This document shows positions 51,624-59,964 of a stretch of 64,000 nucleotides of DNA, piece by piece. This stretch comes from JADKHR01 sp041917295 (lineage in GTDB: Bacteria; Elusimicrobiota; Elusimicrobia; FEN-1173), in the NCBI GenBank assembly GCA_041917295.1, contig JAYRXX010000057.1:62001-126000 (forward strand). Direction: 5' to 3'. The translations under genes were made by a program, and so were the position numbers. The stretch's first letter is position 1. Each line of letters begins with the position of its first letter. Under the pieces are notes generated by a model. That model was not told the DNA's origin. It worked only from the letters and a program-made list of their open reading frames with translations, and did not search any database.

Positions 51624-53261
51624 ATGATCCACAACTCGGTCTTGACTGAAAATCAGCGATGGGCTTGGTTTGCTCGCCGATATGCGACGCTTTTTCTCCT
51701 TTGTTCATTTCCTCTTTTGGGGGTTACCCAGGAATCAAATAAGATTGGGGGATCCTCTTTTTCCTATCTGAAAGGCGCGGGAGAAAAAAAGGGGGGGGCG
51801 AACGCGCATGTTACGGTGATGTTAGATAAACCATTTGTCGATGGAAAGACGGGGCTTCCCGTTCAAGTGAGCCCCCAATTATACGGGTTAAACTGGGCCA
51901 CCTGGTTGGGGTTGAATAACCCCGCCAGCGAGGCGGCGAAACCGTTAAATCTTCGGGTGATTCGGCTGGGGGGTGGGCAATTAAGCCGATACAATTGGCG
52001 TACCGGAAAGTTAATTGAACCAGGGCAAACCCATGTGGAAAGGCCGTATACGTCGATCGACGCCTTTGTGGAGTTTTGTCGCCGGACGGGGGCCGAACCA
52101 TTGATCCAGGTTAACGCTTTAGGATGGGCCCCCGATCCCCAAAAAAAAGATGCGTTCGGAAAATGCATGACAGTACAAGACGCGGCCGATCTCGTGGTTT
52201 ATCTGAACAAAACCAAAAAATATGGGGTCAAATATTTCGAGATCGACAACGAATACGATATTTGGCATGAGATCAACCCCGAAGCCTGGGACCACGAGTG
52301 CACCATCGAAGATTACACGGAGATTTATAAAAAGTTTGCCTACGCGATGAAAAAGGCGCAATCCCAGATCGGGTCCTCTGAGGATATCAAGATTTTTGGC
52401 CCCGTGATCTGTAAGGCCTGGAATTTTCCGGAGGTGCCAAAATTTCTTAAGGCGTGTAAAGAATTTGAAAGCGACAGGGTTCGCAACCCGGAGGGGTATC
52501 GGATATTAAATGTTCTAAGTTTTCATTATTATCCCCTTTTCAGAACAGATTTTCGGGATCTAAAAAGTTTTATCCCGGAGGGGGTCCCGGCCATGCTGGA
52601 ATCCGTTCAAACGTGGTGGAACCCTTCCTACGTCAACCGGTATGACCACAATCAACCTTTGGAATCTCCTGCGGCAACACTCCTTCAGTTTCGGGGCTAC
52701 ATTGAGGACTATTTTCCTGGCCTCGAATTGGCCGTGACTGAGTTCGGTGTGGACTCAGCACCAGGCGTGAATTACGATCCGCGAGTGAGACCGATGTATT
52801 TGGCCGATCTGCTGGGCGTCATGGCCAAACACGGGGTTGATTTTGTGATGCCGGGGTGGGTTAAGCACAACGATCCTGTATTCGGACTATTAGATACCGC
52901 CAACCGACCCCGCCCCCACTATTATCCCTTCTTTCTTTATTCCCAGCATTTTGAAGGGACAGTCTTGACTGCGGACTCAGACAGGAGTGACTTGCTTAAC
53001 GTATACGCCTGCAAGAATACAGGCGGAGACGTGGTGATCATGCTGGTTAACAAAGACGCTGTTGACTATCGGGTCGAACTCGATTTGGTCGGGTACAAAG
53101 GGCGCGCCGTGAAACCAAAATTTAGTACACGGTCCGAAAAATATTCCCTCACCTGCATTCGCGTTCCGGCAGGTGTTGATTCACAGCAAGCCAGTGTCTG
53201 GGTCTATGGGGAACGGCAGATGCAAAACCGACCCGGGGTTTCTCAGGAGGAACCGGGATAA
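51624..53261 (+). CDS. Secreted GH44-like glycosidase
   Basis: The ATG at 51624 directly follows the TAA of the fusion gene, so it belongs to the same operon. The 545-residue protein has an N-terminal hydrophobic segment (YATLFLLCSFPLLGVTQ). LYGLNWATWLGL and RVIRLGGGQLSRYNWRTG resemble the GH44 start. The acid/base glutamate is E210 in FEIDNEYDIW and the nucleophile E373 in LAVTEFGVD. GH44 enzymes cut beta-1,4-glucans, xyloglucan or mannan internally. A C-terminal beta-sandwich (DVVIMLVNKDAVDYRVELDL) is also usual in the family. No FlgD-like tail is present. GH39 or GH51 relatives are alternatives. Confidence 0.7.
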   Translation: MIHNSVLTENQRWAWFARRYATLFLLCSFPLLGVTQESNKIGGSSFSYLKGAGEKKGGANAHVTVMLDKPFVDGKTGLPVQVSPQLYGLNWATWLGLNNPASEAAKPLNLRVIRLGGGQLSRYNWRTGKLIEPGQTHVERPYTSIDAFVEFCRRTGAEPLIQVNALGWAPDPQKKDAFGKCMTVQDAADLVVYLNKTKKYGVKYFEIDNEYDIWHEINPEAWDHECTIEDYTEIYKKFAYAMKKAQSQIGSSEDIKIFGPVICKAWNFPEVPKFLKACKEFESDRVRNPEGYRILNVLSFHYYPLFRTDFRDLKSFIPEGVPAMLESVQTWWNPSYVNRYDHNQPLESPAATLLQFRGYIEDYFPGLELAVTEFGVDSAPGVNYDPRVRPMYLADLLGVMAKHGVDFVMPGWVKHNDPVFGLLDTANRPRPHYYPFFLYSQHFEGTVLTADSDRSDLLNVYACKNTGGDVVIMLVNKDAVDYRVELDLVGYKGRAVKPKFSTRSEKYSLTCIRVPAGVDSQQASVWVYGERQMQNRPGVSQEEPG

Positions 53262-53292
53262 AAGACTGGCGCGTAATTGGTGTGGTCCAAGG

Positions 53293-53455
53293 ACGTTGGA
53301 TGAGATCGCTCGTGGTTTGGGAATGGGGACGTGGCTCACGTTCGTCCGTCGGAGAACGCGCCTCAGCGCCTGTGCGGGAACGCCCGAGCGGGCTCAGGAG
53401 ATCGTCTGTTTGGGACGTCGAGAGCCGGATGGGCTCTTGCGGGCACTGGAAAAAA
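53293..53455 (+). pseudogene. Relic of a PMM-domain 3' end
   Basis: This stretch matches 51438-51617, the last part of the PMI-PMM gene: the phosphate-loop region (CACGTTCGTCCGTC), CGGGAACGCCCGA and GAGCC.GATGG.CTCTTGCG are shared. Eleven bases are missing after GCGCCTCAG, which breaks the frame. Only about 160 bases survive, so a second PMM-type gene was once here or was partly copied here. It ends just before direct-repeat promoter 4. Nothing else is identifiable in 53262-53456. Confidence 0.8.
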
Positions 53456-53456
53456 G

Positions 53457-53511
53457 TTTACAAAAAAGTTACAAGTTATACTGAGTTTCTTCTCATGTGT
53501 TGTGGTATTAT
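53457..53511 (+). promoter_or_regulatory. Direct-repeat promoter 4 (small secreted protein A)
   Basis: TTTACA at 53457-53462 and TTACA at 53469-53473 are 11 bp apart. TATTAT at 53506-53511 begins 37 bp after the second repeat. Transcription should start near 53518, giving a leader of about 70 bases with an AGGAGG ribosome site. Confidence 0.75.
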
Positions 53512-53586
53512 ATCAATGGCGGAGCCGGGAAGTGGGGCGTGTGGTTTATCTTGGTTTCGCCATGTCGTCATACTAAGGAGGATTCA

Positions 53587-54126
53587 ATGAATAAAAAACT
53601 GCTGTCCTTGGTTGTGTTGGGATTCGGCATCATGGGGCTTGGTAAATCGGCATCGGCGGCGAACTTCGCTTCCGCTTCGGTCAATGTGACGTTGAGTGGC
53701 ACTTTGAGTATGAGTATTGTTGGTTCCACGTTCACCATCCTGTCATCGGTGGCTCCCGGAGGATCCGCGGTGGCTACTTCGTCGATTACGGTGCTGAACG
53801 ATTCGGCGGGTATCGTCGAAACGTTTACATTGAAAAGTTTTGATTCCACGCCATGGACTCTGGCGCAAGCCCCGGGGTTCAATCAGTTTGCGTTGCAGGC
53901 CCTCTTCAATTCAGTGGCGCCGGCGGCCGCCTCCTTTATTGTTGGAGAAGATTCTTTGACCACGGCGGATAAAGTCTCGACGGCGGCTGTTTTCGCGGGG
54001 AACCAATCCGGGGCGGCGGTCCCTCCGGGGCAATCCCGCGGGTTGTGGGTGCGGTTCCAGGCTCCCACGTCGACCACCTCTTTTGGAAGCCGGGATTTGA
54101 CCATCAGCATCGTGGCCGGCCTGTAA
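53587..54126 (+). CDS. Small secreted surface protein A (tandem paralogue)
   Basis: The 179-residue protein has a signal peptide (LLSLVVLGFGIMGLGKSASA, then ANFASA) and a mature part of about 155 residues. It is rich in S, T, A and G with alternating hydrophobics, as in an Ig-like beta sandwich. Landmarks are GTLSMSIVGS, TVLNDSAGIVETFTLKSFDS, LQALFNSVAPAA and SRGLWVRFQAPT, ending SRDLTISIVAGL. I do not recognise a named family. The same layout occurs in the paralogue at 54341 and, diverged, at the C-terminus of the GH113-like protein at 57139. The strong ribosome site and dedicated promoter suggest abundant expression, perhaps as a surface-layer or fibre subunit (inference). Confidence 0.8.
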   Translation: MNKKLLSLVVLGFGIMGLGKSASAANFASASVNVTLSGTLSMSIVGSTFTILSSVAPGGSAVATSSITVLNDSAGIVETFTLKSFDSTPWTLAQAPGFNQFALQALFNSVAPAAASFIVGEDSLTTADKVSTAAVFAGNQSGAAVPPGQSRGLWVRFQAPTSTTSFGSRDLTISIVAGL

Positions 54127-54132
54127 AAAAAG

Positions 54133-54187
54133 TTTACAAAAAAGTTACAAGTTCTTTCGCGTTTCTTCTGGTCTCCCGTTGTAGTAT
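54133..54187 (+). promoter_or_regulatory. Direct-repeat promoter 5 (small secreted protein B)
   Basis: TTTACA at 54133-54138 and TTACA at 54145-54149 are 11 bp apart, and TAGTAT at 54182-54187 starts 37 bp after the second. It shares GTTTCTTCT with promoters 4 and 6 between the repeats and the -10. It begins 7 bp after the stop codon of paralogue A. Confidence 0.75.
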
Positions 54188-54193
54188 GGAGTT

Positions 54194-54340
54194 GGAAACC
54201 ACGAAAGGAACACCGATCAAATGAGTTAAATTGCCGCTCGAAAAAATGTGTTTAAGGGCGGGCACGAACAGTGCAAAGGGACCCCCAAAAATATCATTGG
54301 GGATTTCCCGATACAAGCGGTTAAACCAGGAGGATACAAG
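54194..54340 (+). promoter_or_regulatory. Structured 5' leader of small secreted protein B
   Basis: The leader is about 147 bases, twice that of paralogue A. It holds a minimal frame ATG-AGT-TAA at 54221, a small hairpin GCAC/GTGC at 54262-54274 and a larger one with CCCCAA/TTGGGG (54283-54302) extended by GGGA and TCCC. A ribosome site AGGAGG follows near 54330. This looks able to control translation or mRNA stability. Confidence 0.4.
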
Positions 54341-54880
54341 ATGAACAAAAAATTGATAGGGGTGGTTGTGGCTGGCCTCGGGTTGTTGGGGTTGAGTCAG
54401 TATGCATCGGCGGCGAACTTTGCCAACGCCAACTTGAAGATTACGTTGACGGGAAACCTGAGCATGAGCATCGTCGGGTCTCCTGACACAATCTTGCCGG
54501 CAGTGGGCCCCGGCGGAAGCAGTATTTCCGGAACGGCCATCGTCGTTCTCAACGATTCCGTGGGGTTAATCGAAACCTTTAGTCTGAAGAGTTTCGATTC
54601 TGGATCGTGGGTGTTAAGAGATACGGCTGGTCCCAACCAGTTGGCGATCCAAGCGTTGTTCAACAGCGTTGCTCCCGCGGCAGGGGACTTCGTTGTGCCT
54701 GCGGACTCGTTGACTCTGACCGATAAACCCGCGGCCGCTGGTGTTTTCGAGGGGGACCAAACCGGTTTTGCGGTTAACCCCGGAGAACAGCGCTCAATTT
54801 GGTTCAAGTTCGACGCGCCGACCGCGACCAACTCTTATGGCTCGCGAGATCTGTCGGTAGGCATCGTCGCTGGACTGTAA
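54341..54880 (+). CDS. Small secreted surface protein B (tandem paralogue)
   Basis: The 179-residue protein has the same length and layout as the one at 53587: signal peptide MNKKLIGVVVAGLGLLGLSQ then YASAANFANA, followed by GNLSMSIVGSPDTILPAVGP, VVLNDSVGLIETFSLKSFDS, LQ-type core AIQALFNSVAPAAG, RSIWFKFDAPT and the ending SRDLSVGIVAGL. The pair arose by tandem duplication with the promoter included. Function is unknown; a surface fibre or lattice subunit is possible. A very stable hairpin follows at 54906, which could terminate or protect the message. Confidence 0.8.
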   Translation: MNKKLIGVVVAGLGLLGLSQYASAANFANANLKITLTGNLSMSIVGSPDTILPAVGPGGSSISGTAIVVLNDSVGLIETFSLKSFDSGSWVLRDTAGPNQLAIQALFNSVAPAAGDFVVPADSLTLTDKPAAAGVFEGDQTGFAVNPGEQRSIWFKFDAPTATNSYGSRDLSVGIVAGL

Positions 54881-54905
54881 TTCCAAGGTCTTGTTGCCGT
54901 CGCTT

Positions 54906-54934
54906 CCCTCCGCCCGCTCGACGCGGGCGGAGGG
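54906..54934 (+). terminator. 12-bp perfect GC-rich hairpin
   Basis: The arms 54906-54917 and 54923-54934 are perfectly complementary with a 5-base loop TCGAC. No T-run follows, so it may be a 3'-end stabiliser or a partial attenuator between paralogue B and the operon at 54960 and not a classic intrinsic terminator. Confidence 0.6.
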
Positions 54935-54959
54935 CGGTTGACGGGTGGAGGTTTAACAA

Positions 54960-55883
54960 ATGCTGAAAAGCCGTGGTTGTTTTTGGCGGGCGGGAATGGT
55001 CGCGCCCTCATTTGTTTTAGGGTGCTGGGCGATGGTTCAGGCGGGGGGGATTTCGACCCATTTTGCCGAACTTCGGATCAGTGACCTCCAGCCGGGGCGC
55101 ACATACGTGGGCTCTCGGGATGTGACGGGTGAACCATACACCGTCGCCAACAACACAGACGACTCCCTGGACCTTATGATGGTGGTTCGTGTGCCTGAAC
55201 CTTCCGAGTTGCAACCGGGCTACGAGCCGATCCCTGACGCGGGTTGGATTCGATTTCAAAAACAGTTCTTTACGGCCCCCGGCGGAAAACCGGGAACAAA
55301 CGATTACTATATTTCCATTCCATCGGGCGTGACCCATCTGGGGAAAAAGTATCAAGTTCAGCTGGGTGTTCGGACTTTTGGAGGGGCTTCTTTTGTTCAA
55401 ATGGGGCTCATGGGCCGGGCGTTGTTGTCTGTAACTGAAACGGCTGTCCCTCTGGTTGGCAAAGAGACCCAGGCTTTTGGATTTTCTACCCAGATTAATC
55501 TGTCGCCGCCGGCCGTGGTCGGTCAAATTCCCTTGGACGATAAGTCCAATTCGTTTGAGAAGTTGCTGACATCTCCCCTGGTGTTGAAGAACGAGGGAGA
55601 TTACCCCGTGCGATGTCGAATTGAAGTGGTTGAAACAAAAGAGTCGTTCGTGTACCCTCCACCCGATTTTCTGCCGGCCCCAAAAGACATCAGGGTAAAA
55701 ATTCGGAAACGACGTTTGACGTTGGCGCCCCGCGCGGAAACAAAAATTGAGGGAACCATTCGCTTGCCCAAAAAGTATGTTGGAAAAGGAGAGAACTACT
55801 ATGTTGTCCTGCGTGCCGTCACGGAGGGCACTCCGGGCGAAGTTGAAGTGTTCACGCGGTTGTTCTTGAAGGGGGCTCCCTGA
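54960..55883 (+). CDS. Secreted Ig-like protein of unknown function
   Basis: The 307-residue protein has a signal-like N-terminus (GMVAPSFVLGCWAMVQAGG). HFAELRISDLQPGRTY and YTVANNTDDSLDLMMVV look like the first strands of an Ig-like or chaperone-like domain, and the second half (SPLVLKNEGDYPVRCRIEVVE, LAPRAETKIEGTIRLPKKY) like another. The layout recalls proteins that assist surface subunits, such as WxL-interacting or fimbrial chaperone types, but I cannot assign it. It lies directly after the two small surface proteins and overlaps the next gene (TGATG), which supports a shared envelope role. Confidence 0.65.
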   Translation: MLKSRGCFWRAGMVAPSFVLGCWAMVQAGGISTHFAELRISDLQPGRTYVGSRDVTGEPYTVANNTDDSLDLMMVVRVPEPSELQPGYEPIPDAGWIRFQKQFFTAPGGKPGTNDYYISIPSGVTHLGKKYQVQLGVRTFGGASFVQMGLMGRALLSVTETAVPLVGKETQAFGFSTQINLSPPAVVGQIPLDDKSNSFEKLLTSPLVLKNEGDYPVRCRIEVVETKESFVYPPPDFLPAPKDIRVKIRKRRLTLAPRAETKIEGTIRLPKKYVGKGENYYVVLRAVTEGTPGEVEVFTRLFLKGAP

Positions 55884-57142
55884 TGCGAAAACTTCCCAGC
55901 CAAATTGGCGTGTCGCCCATAAATGGGGGTTGCGTGAAAAAGAGGGGTACCGCGCGGCGGTTGAGGTGGGCCCATGCGGTCCTCGCGCTGGTTGTGATTG
56001 CGGTATGGGCACAACCACTTCGTGCGGGCAACTTCGGGTCGGCGAGGTTAATGGTGACGCTCTTGGCCCCCGATGGGCTCGTCATAACGCATACCCCACA
56101 ACAATTTATCTATTTTGCCGACTATTTGACCATCAATGCCTCCGTTGTGGCACCCACCGGAAACGGTGTGGCGAGAGTCCTTTTGCATTACCGACAGAAG
56201 GGACGCGTGGACTATGTGACCGCTACCGGTGGGAATGCTTTTACGCCGGTGCCTTCGGGCCGACGAAATTACACGGGCCGGGCTGTTATCCCCGGCAATG
56301 TGTTGGCCGGAAACGGAGTGGAATACTACATTGAGGCGTTCGATCTTTCCGACCGGCCGTCTTACGCGGGGACCCCGGCGGCTCCGCTCTTTTCACAATT
56401 GGCCGGTCAGGATCTCACTGCCGGGGCGACCTTTGCGGGGGATTTGGGTGTGACCGGAGGCGTGTTGAATTTGCCGGATGGTTTTGTGGACGATGGCAAC
56501 ACTTCAATATATGTGAATTCGGGTGTTCTCCCCCAAACGTATACCTTTACGATCACGCAGAAAGACAAGAACAACCCGTCGCAAGTTCCTTCCGGGAGCG
56601 ATCGGGCCACGGGGCGCGCGGCTGTGGCGTATCAGTTCGGCGGTGGGCCGGTCCCATTGCCAGGGATGGTTCGGATTACACTTTTGTATGCGGACGTGGA
56701 TTCGACGCCTGGAACAGTGGACGGAACGTCGATCAATGAAACCCATCTCCGCCTTTTTTATTGGGACGGAGCGGCCTGGCGTTTGGTGGGTGGCGCTGTG
56801 AACCCGGACCTGGACACGGTCACCGCGATGGTCCCCCGTTTGGGTCTTTACGCGCTGTTTGAGATAACGGATTTTTCGTCGAAAATCTACGCGCCCGAAG
56901 AGCGGGTTTTCACGCCGAACGGAGACGGGATTAACGACAAACTCCTGTTCGACGGCCTCAGCGGCGATTTCGAGATTAAAATCTTTGATGAGGCCGGCCA
57001 TTTAATCCGTGTGTTGAGGGAACCCGAATGGGACGGCCGTGACTCCTCGGGTCGGACGGTGGACAATGGGTTGTACGTTTACCAGTATGTCTCAGAACTT
57101 GGCAGTGAGTGGGTCAGCGGTGTGATTGCGGTGGCCAAATGA
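55883..57142 (+). CDS. Secreted protein with a gliding-motility/T9SS-type C-terminal domain
   Basis: The ATG at 55883 overlaps the previous stop and gives 419 residues; a GTG at 55934 would place the signal peptide (AHAVLALVVIAVWAQPLRA) closer to the start and is a fair alternative. The mature protein is beta-rich: a domain with ARVLLHYRQKGRVDYV (metal-independent Ig-like appearance), then a segment with RITLLYADVDSTPGTVDG. The last 90 residues contain VFTPNGDGINDKLLFDG, EIKIFDEAGHLIRVL and EWDGRDSSGRTVDNGLYVYQY, the classic CTD of Bacteroidota-type outer-membrane export substrates. No catalytic domain is visible. It overlaps the GH113-like gene by ATGA. Confidence 0.78.
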   Translation: MRKLPSQIGVSPINGGCVKKRGTARRLRWAHAVLALVVIAVWAQPLRAGNFGSARLMVTLLAPDGLVITHTPQQFIYFADYLTINASVVAPTGNGVARVLLHYRQKGRVDYVTATGGNAFTPVPSGRRNYTGRAVIPGNVLAGNGVEYYIEAFDLSDRPSYAGTPAAPLFSQLAGQDLTAGATFAGDLGVTGGVLNLPDGFVDDGNTSIYVNSGVLPQTYTFTITQKDKNNPSQVPSGSDRATGRAAVAYQFGGGPVPLPGMVRITLLYADVDSTPGTVDGTSINETHLRLFYWDGAAWRLVGGAVNPDLDTVTAMVPRLGLYALFEITDFSSKIYAPEERVFTPNGDGINDKLLFDGLSGDFEIKIFDEAGHLIRVLREPEWDGRDSSGRTVDNGLYVYQYVSELGSEWVSGVIAVAK

Positions 57143-59964
57143 ACCGTCGATGGGCCGCATTCTGCGGAGTTGCGTTGTCGGGGATCGTTTCGGCCCGGGC
57201 CGCGGTGCTCTACGACTTTGAGTCGGGAACCCAGGGGTGGGTCAACGATACGAGTATTTACTATAACGCCAACTTTGGGGTCCCGACTTCGGGGGTATCT
57301 CCGGTTCACACCGGCGCGAAAGCCCTTTCCGTCCCGTTGGATTTCTCCAGCCGAAGCGTGTATAGCTACTTTAATGACGCCGTTTACATCCAGCCTGGGG
57401 GATTAAACCTCAGTGCGTCACCGGGAGTGACTTTGTATGTTTACGTCAGCCGTGAGAACGGTAACGGCAACCCAGCTTATCCGCTTTTTGGGTCGGTCTA
57501 CATTAAAACGGGTTCAATGTGGACATTTAAAGAGGGGAACCAAATACCTCTCCGCAGAAACCAATGGTATAAGCTGACCATTGATTTTGCGGCCAAAGGC
57601 GTGACCGAGACAAACGACGTGAAGGAAATCGGCGTTCACGTTTATGGCGGAGAATTTGATACGGGCACAGCGGTTTTAACCGTTGACAGTGTTCAGTCGG
57701 GGTTGGGAGATGACCTGGCCGCCCCTTCCGCCCCGGCGAGTTTGTCTTCCTCCGACCTGGGGGCGGGCAACCAGGTTTCGTTGAGCTGGTCGGCGTCGGG
57801 AGCAACGGACTTAAGCCACTACAATCTCTACCGTTCCAACGCATCCGGAACGTTGGGCACGAAAAAATTTGTCACATCCGTTCCGGCCGGCCAAGTTTCA
57901 TTGACGGATATTTCTGTTGTGGATGGTCTCCCGTATTACTACAACGTCACGGCGGTGGACAAGAGCGGCAACGAAAGCCTCGCGTCTCCGGAATCCAACG
58001 CCACCCCTTCCGGCCCGGCGGATCTCTCGGTGTCCAAGAAAGGAATTACATACGCTTCTTGGCAAACCAGTCAATGGCTCGGTCTGGATTCGAAAAGTTC
58101 TTTGGATGATTTGCGTGGGACGGGAGCAAACTACGTGGCGGTGGTGGTTACCCAGTATATGGCCAACGGGACAGCCAACACTATTTCCCGCGACGCATCC
58201 AAAACCGCCAGCAATGCGGCGGTGGTGGCGGCCATTCAGGACATCCATGCCCGCGGAATGAAAGTTATGTTGAAGCCCCACGTGGACGTTGTCGGTGATC
58301 TTTGGCGCGGGTCGATCGCTCCGTCCAACGTGGCCGCCTGGTTTAGTTCCTATCGATCCTTTATCAACGAGTACGCCACCCTGGCTCAGGCCAACGGGGT
58401 GGAACTGTTTTGTGTGGGCACCGAACTGAAGTCCATGACCCAGGGAAAAACGGCGGAATGGACCGCCGTGATCAATGACGTCAAAAGCCGATTTTCGGGG
58501 TCCGGGGGCCTCACCTATTCCGCCAACGCCAACCTGCCCAACGACGAATTTGCGGCGGTCGGTTTTTGGGACCAACTGGATTTCATTGGGGTTAATCTGT
58601 ATTTCCCGTTGACAGCCGGTAACAGCCCCGCACTCAACCAACTGAAATCGGCGTGGTCCCAGAGCAAAGACGACTTCAACATGCTCCAGACGCTCTGGGA
58701 TTTTCGGGAGGTGATTGGGAAAGACATTCTTGTAACGGAAATCGGATATCAAAGCGCCAACGGAACCAACGTGACCCCTTATGGTGTTTCGGGGACTTTT
58801 GATCCACAGGAACAAAAAAATTGCTACGAGGCGGCCTTCGCGGCGCTCAACAATCGCTCCTGGGTCAACGGGCTTTTTTGGTGGACATGGGATCCCGATG
58901 TGAACGTGGACGGTTACTCGGACACGGGTTACTCTCCCCAAAACAAACCGGCCTTGGATGTTTTGGTTTCCAAATACGGGGGCGAATCAACCCGCTCGTT
59001 CTATAACTTCGAAACGGGTGTTAGCGGGTGGGTGGCGGACACCACAGGGGACTTTGCCGACAATTTGAGTGCGCCGTCAACCGAGAACCAAGGGGGATCC
59101 AACGCCCTTCGCTATTCCCTCAACCTGAACAACAAGTCCGGCGGGATAATTAAAGATTTCGCCTACGTGGAGCCGTTGTTGCCCAAAGATCTGAGCGGGT
59201 ACAAGGGGCTCAAAGCCTCGGTGATGATTCCAGCGGGGGCTTCCATTTCCGGGGGGGCTCCGGCCACGGTGGCGTTTATCATTCAATCCAGTTCCACTTA
59301 CCGTTGGTTCCAAAGCAACACCTTTCGTAATCTGGTGCCGGGACAGTGGCGGGAGATCAGCATCGATTTTGGGTCCGCAACCCGTTACATCGGGGCTGTC
59401 GCCTCGCCCGGAATCCCCGTGGAATTTTCAAACGACGTCCGCCGCATCGGTGTCATGTTAACGGGAGCTGGATCCGCGTCCGGGTCAACCTTGTTTTATG
59501 TGGACAATGTTCGGGCCATCGGGGAAGGGGTCATCATGGGCGTGTCCATGGGACCAAAGGATTTTAGCTTGGGTTCGGTGTCGCCCCAAGGAGCCGTGAC
59601 CGGCTCGGCGCCGATGCTCATCGAAAACACCGGCAACGTTTTCTCCCGATATGCGTTGGCGTGTTCCGTCTCTTCGCCGGGAGGGTGGACACCCGTTGTG
59701 TCAGCGCCGACCTCAAAGAATTTTAACCTAAATGGTCAGTTCAGCGGTTCCGTTCCCGCGTCGTTCGATCCGGTCAACCAGGCCATTCTTCAAATACCGG
59801 CCACGAGCGGTGCGGTTCGGTTTGCGGGAAACCAACGGGGAGACAACGTCGCTCCCGGCGACACACGACAACTGTGGCTTCAACTCCGGTCGCCGCAAAT
59901 TGCGGACGTCAATGACACTCTCTTGCAGACCATTTCGCTGTCCGTGACCGCGGAGGCTCAATGA
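57139..59964 (+). CDS. Secreted GH113-like beta-mannanase with carbohydrate-binding modules
   Basis: I start at the ATG at 57139 (941 residues), which overlaps the prior stop. After the signal peptide comes a beta-sandwich with YDFESGTQGWVNDTS, a fibronectin-type domain, and then the barrel: KGITYASWQTSQWL, KVMLKPHVDVVGDLWRG, the acid/base E429 in CVGTELKS and the nucleophile E534 in VTEIGYQS. This set is characteristic of GH113 beta-1,4-mannanases. A second sandwich (YNFETGVSGWVADTT) follows. The last ~140 residues (LIENTGNVFSRYALAC, RQLWLQLRSPQ) repeat the module of the small surface proteins at 53587 and 54341. Released mannose sugars could feed the ROK/PMI-PMM pathway. Confidence 0.85.
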   Translation: MNRRWAAFCGVALSGIVSARAAVLYDFESGTQGWVNDTSIYYNANFGVPTSGVSPVHTGAKALSVPLDFSSRSVYSYFNDAVYIQPGGLNLSASPGVTLYVYVSRENGNGNPAYPLFGSVYIKTGSMWTFKEGNQIPLRRNQWYKLTIDFAAKGVTETNDVKEIGVHVYGGEFDTGTAVLTVDSVQSGLGDDLAAPSAPASLSSSDLGAGNQVSLSWSASGATDLSHYNLYRSNASGTLGTKKFVTSVPAGQVSLTDISVVDGLPYYYNVTAVDKSGNESLASPESNATPSGPADLSVSKKGITYASWQTSQWLGLDSKSSLDDLRGTGANYVAVVVTQYMANGTANTISRDASKTASNAAVVAAIQDIHARGMKVMLKPHVDVVGDLWRGSIAPSNVAAWFSSYRSFINEYATLAQANGVELFCVGTELKSMTQGKTAEWTAVINDVKSRFSGSGGLTYSANANLPNDEFAAVGFWDQLDFIGVNLYFPLTAGNSPALNQLKSAWSQSKDDFNMLQTLWDFREVIGKDILVTEIGYQSANGTNVTPYGVSGTFDPQEQKNCYEAAFAALNNRSWVNGLFWWTWDPDVNVDGYSDTGYSPQNKPALDVLVSKYGGESTRSFYNFETGVSGWVADTTGDFADNLSAPSTENQGGSNALRYSLNLNNKSGGIIKDFAYVEPLLPKDLSGYKGLKASVMIPAGASISGGAPATVAFIIQSSSTYRWFQSNTFRNLVPGQWREISIDFGSATRYIGAVASPGIPVEFSNDVRRIGVMLTGAGSASGSTLFYVDNVRAIGEGVIMGVSMGPKDFSLGSVSPQGAVTGSAPMLIENTGNVFSRYALACSVSSPGGWTPVVSAPTSKNFNLNGQFSGSVPASFDPVNQAILQIPATSGAVRFAGNQRGDNVAPGDTRQLWLQLRSPQIADVNDTLLQTISLSVTAEAQ

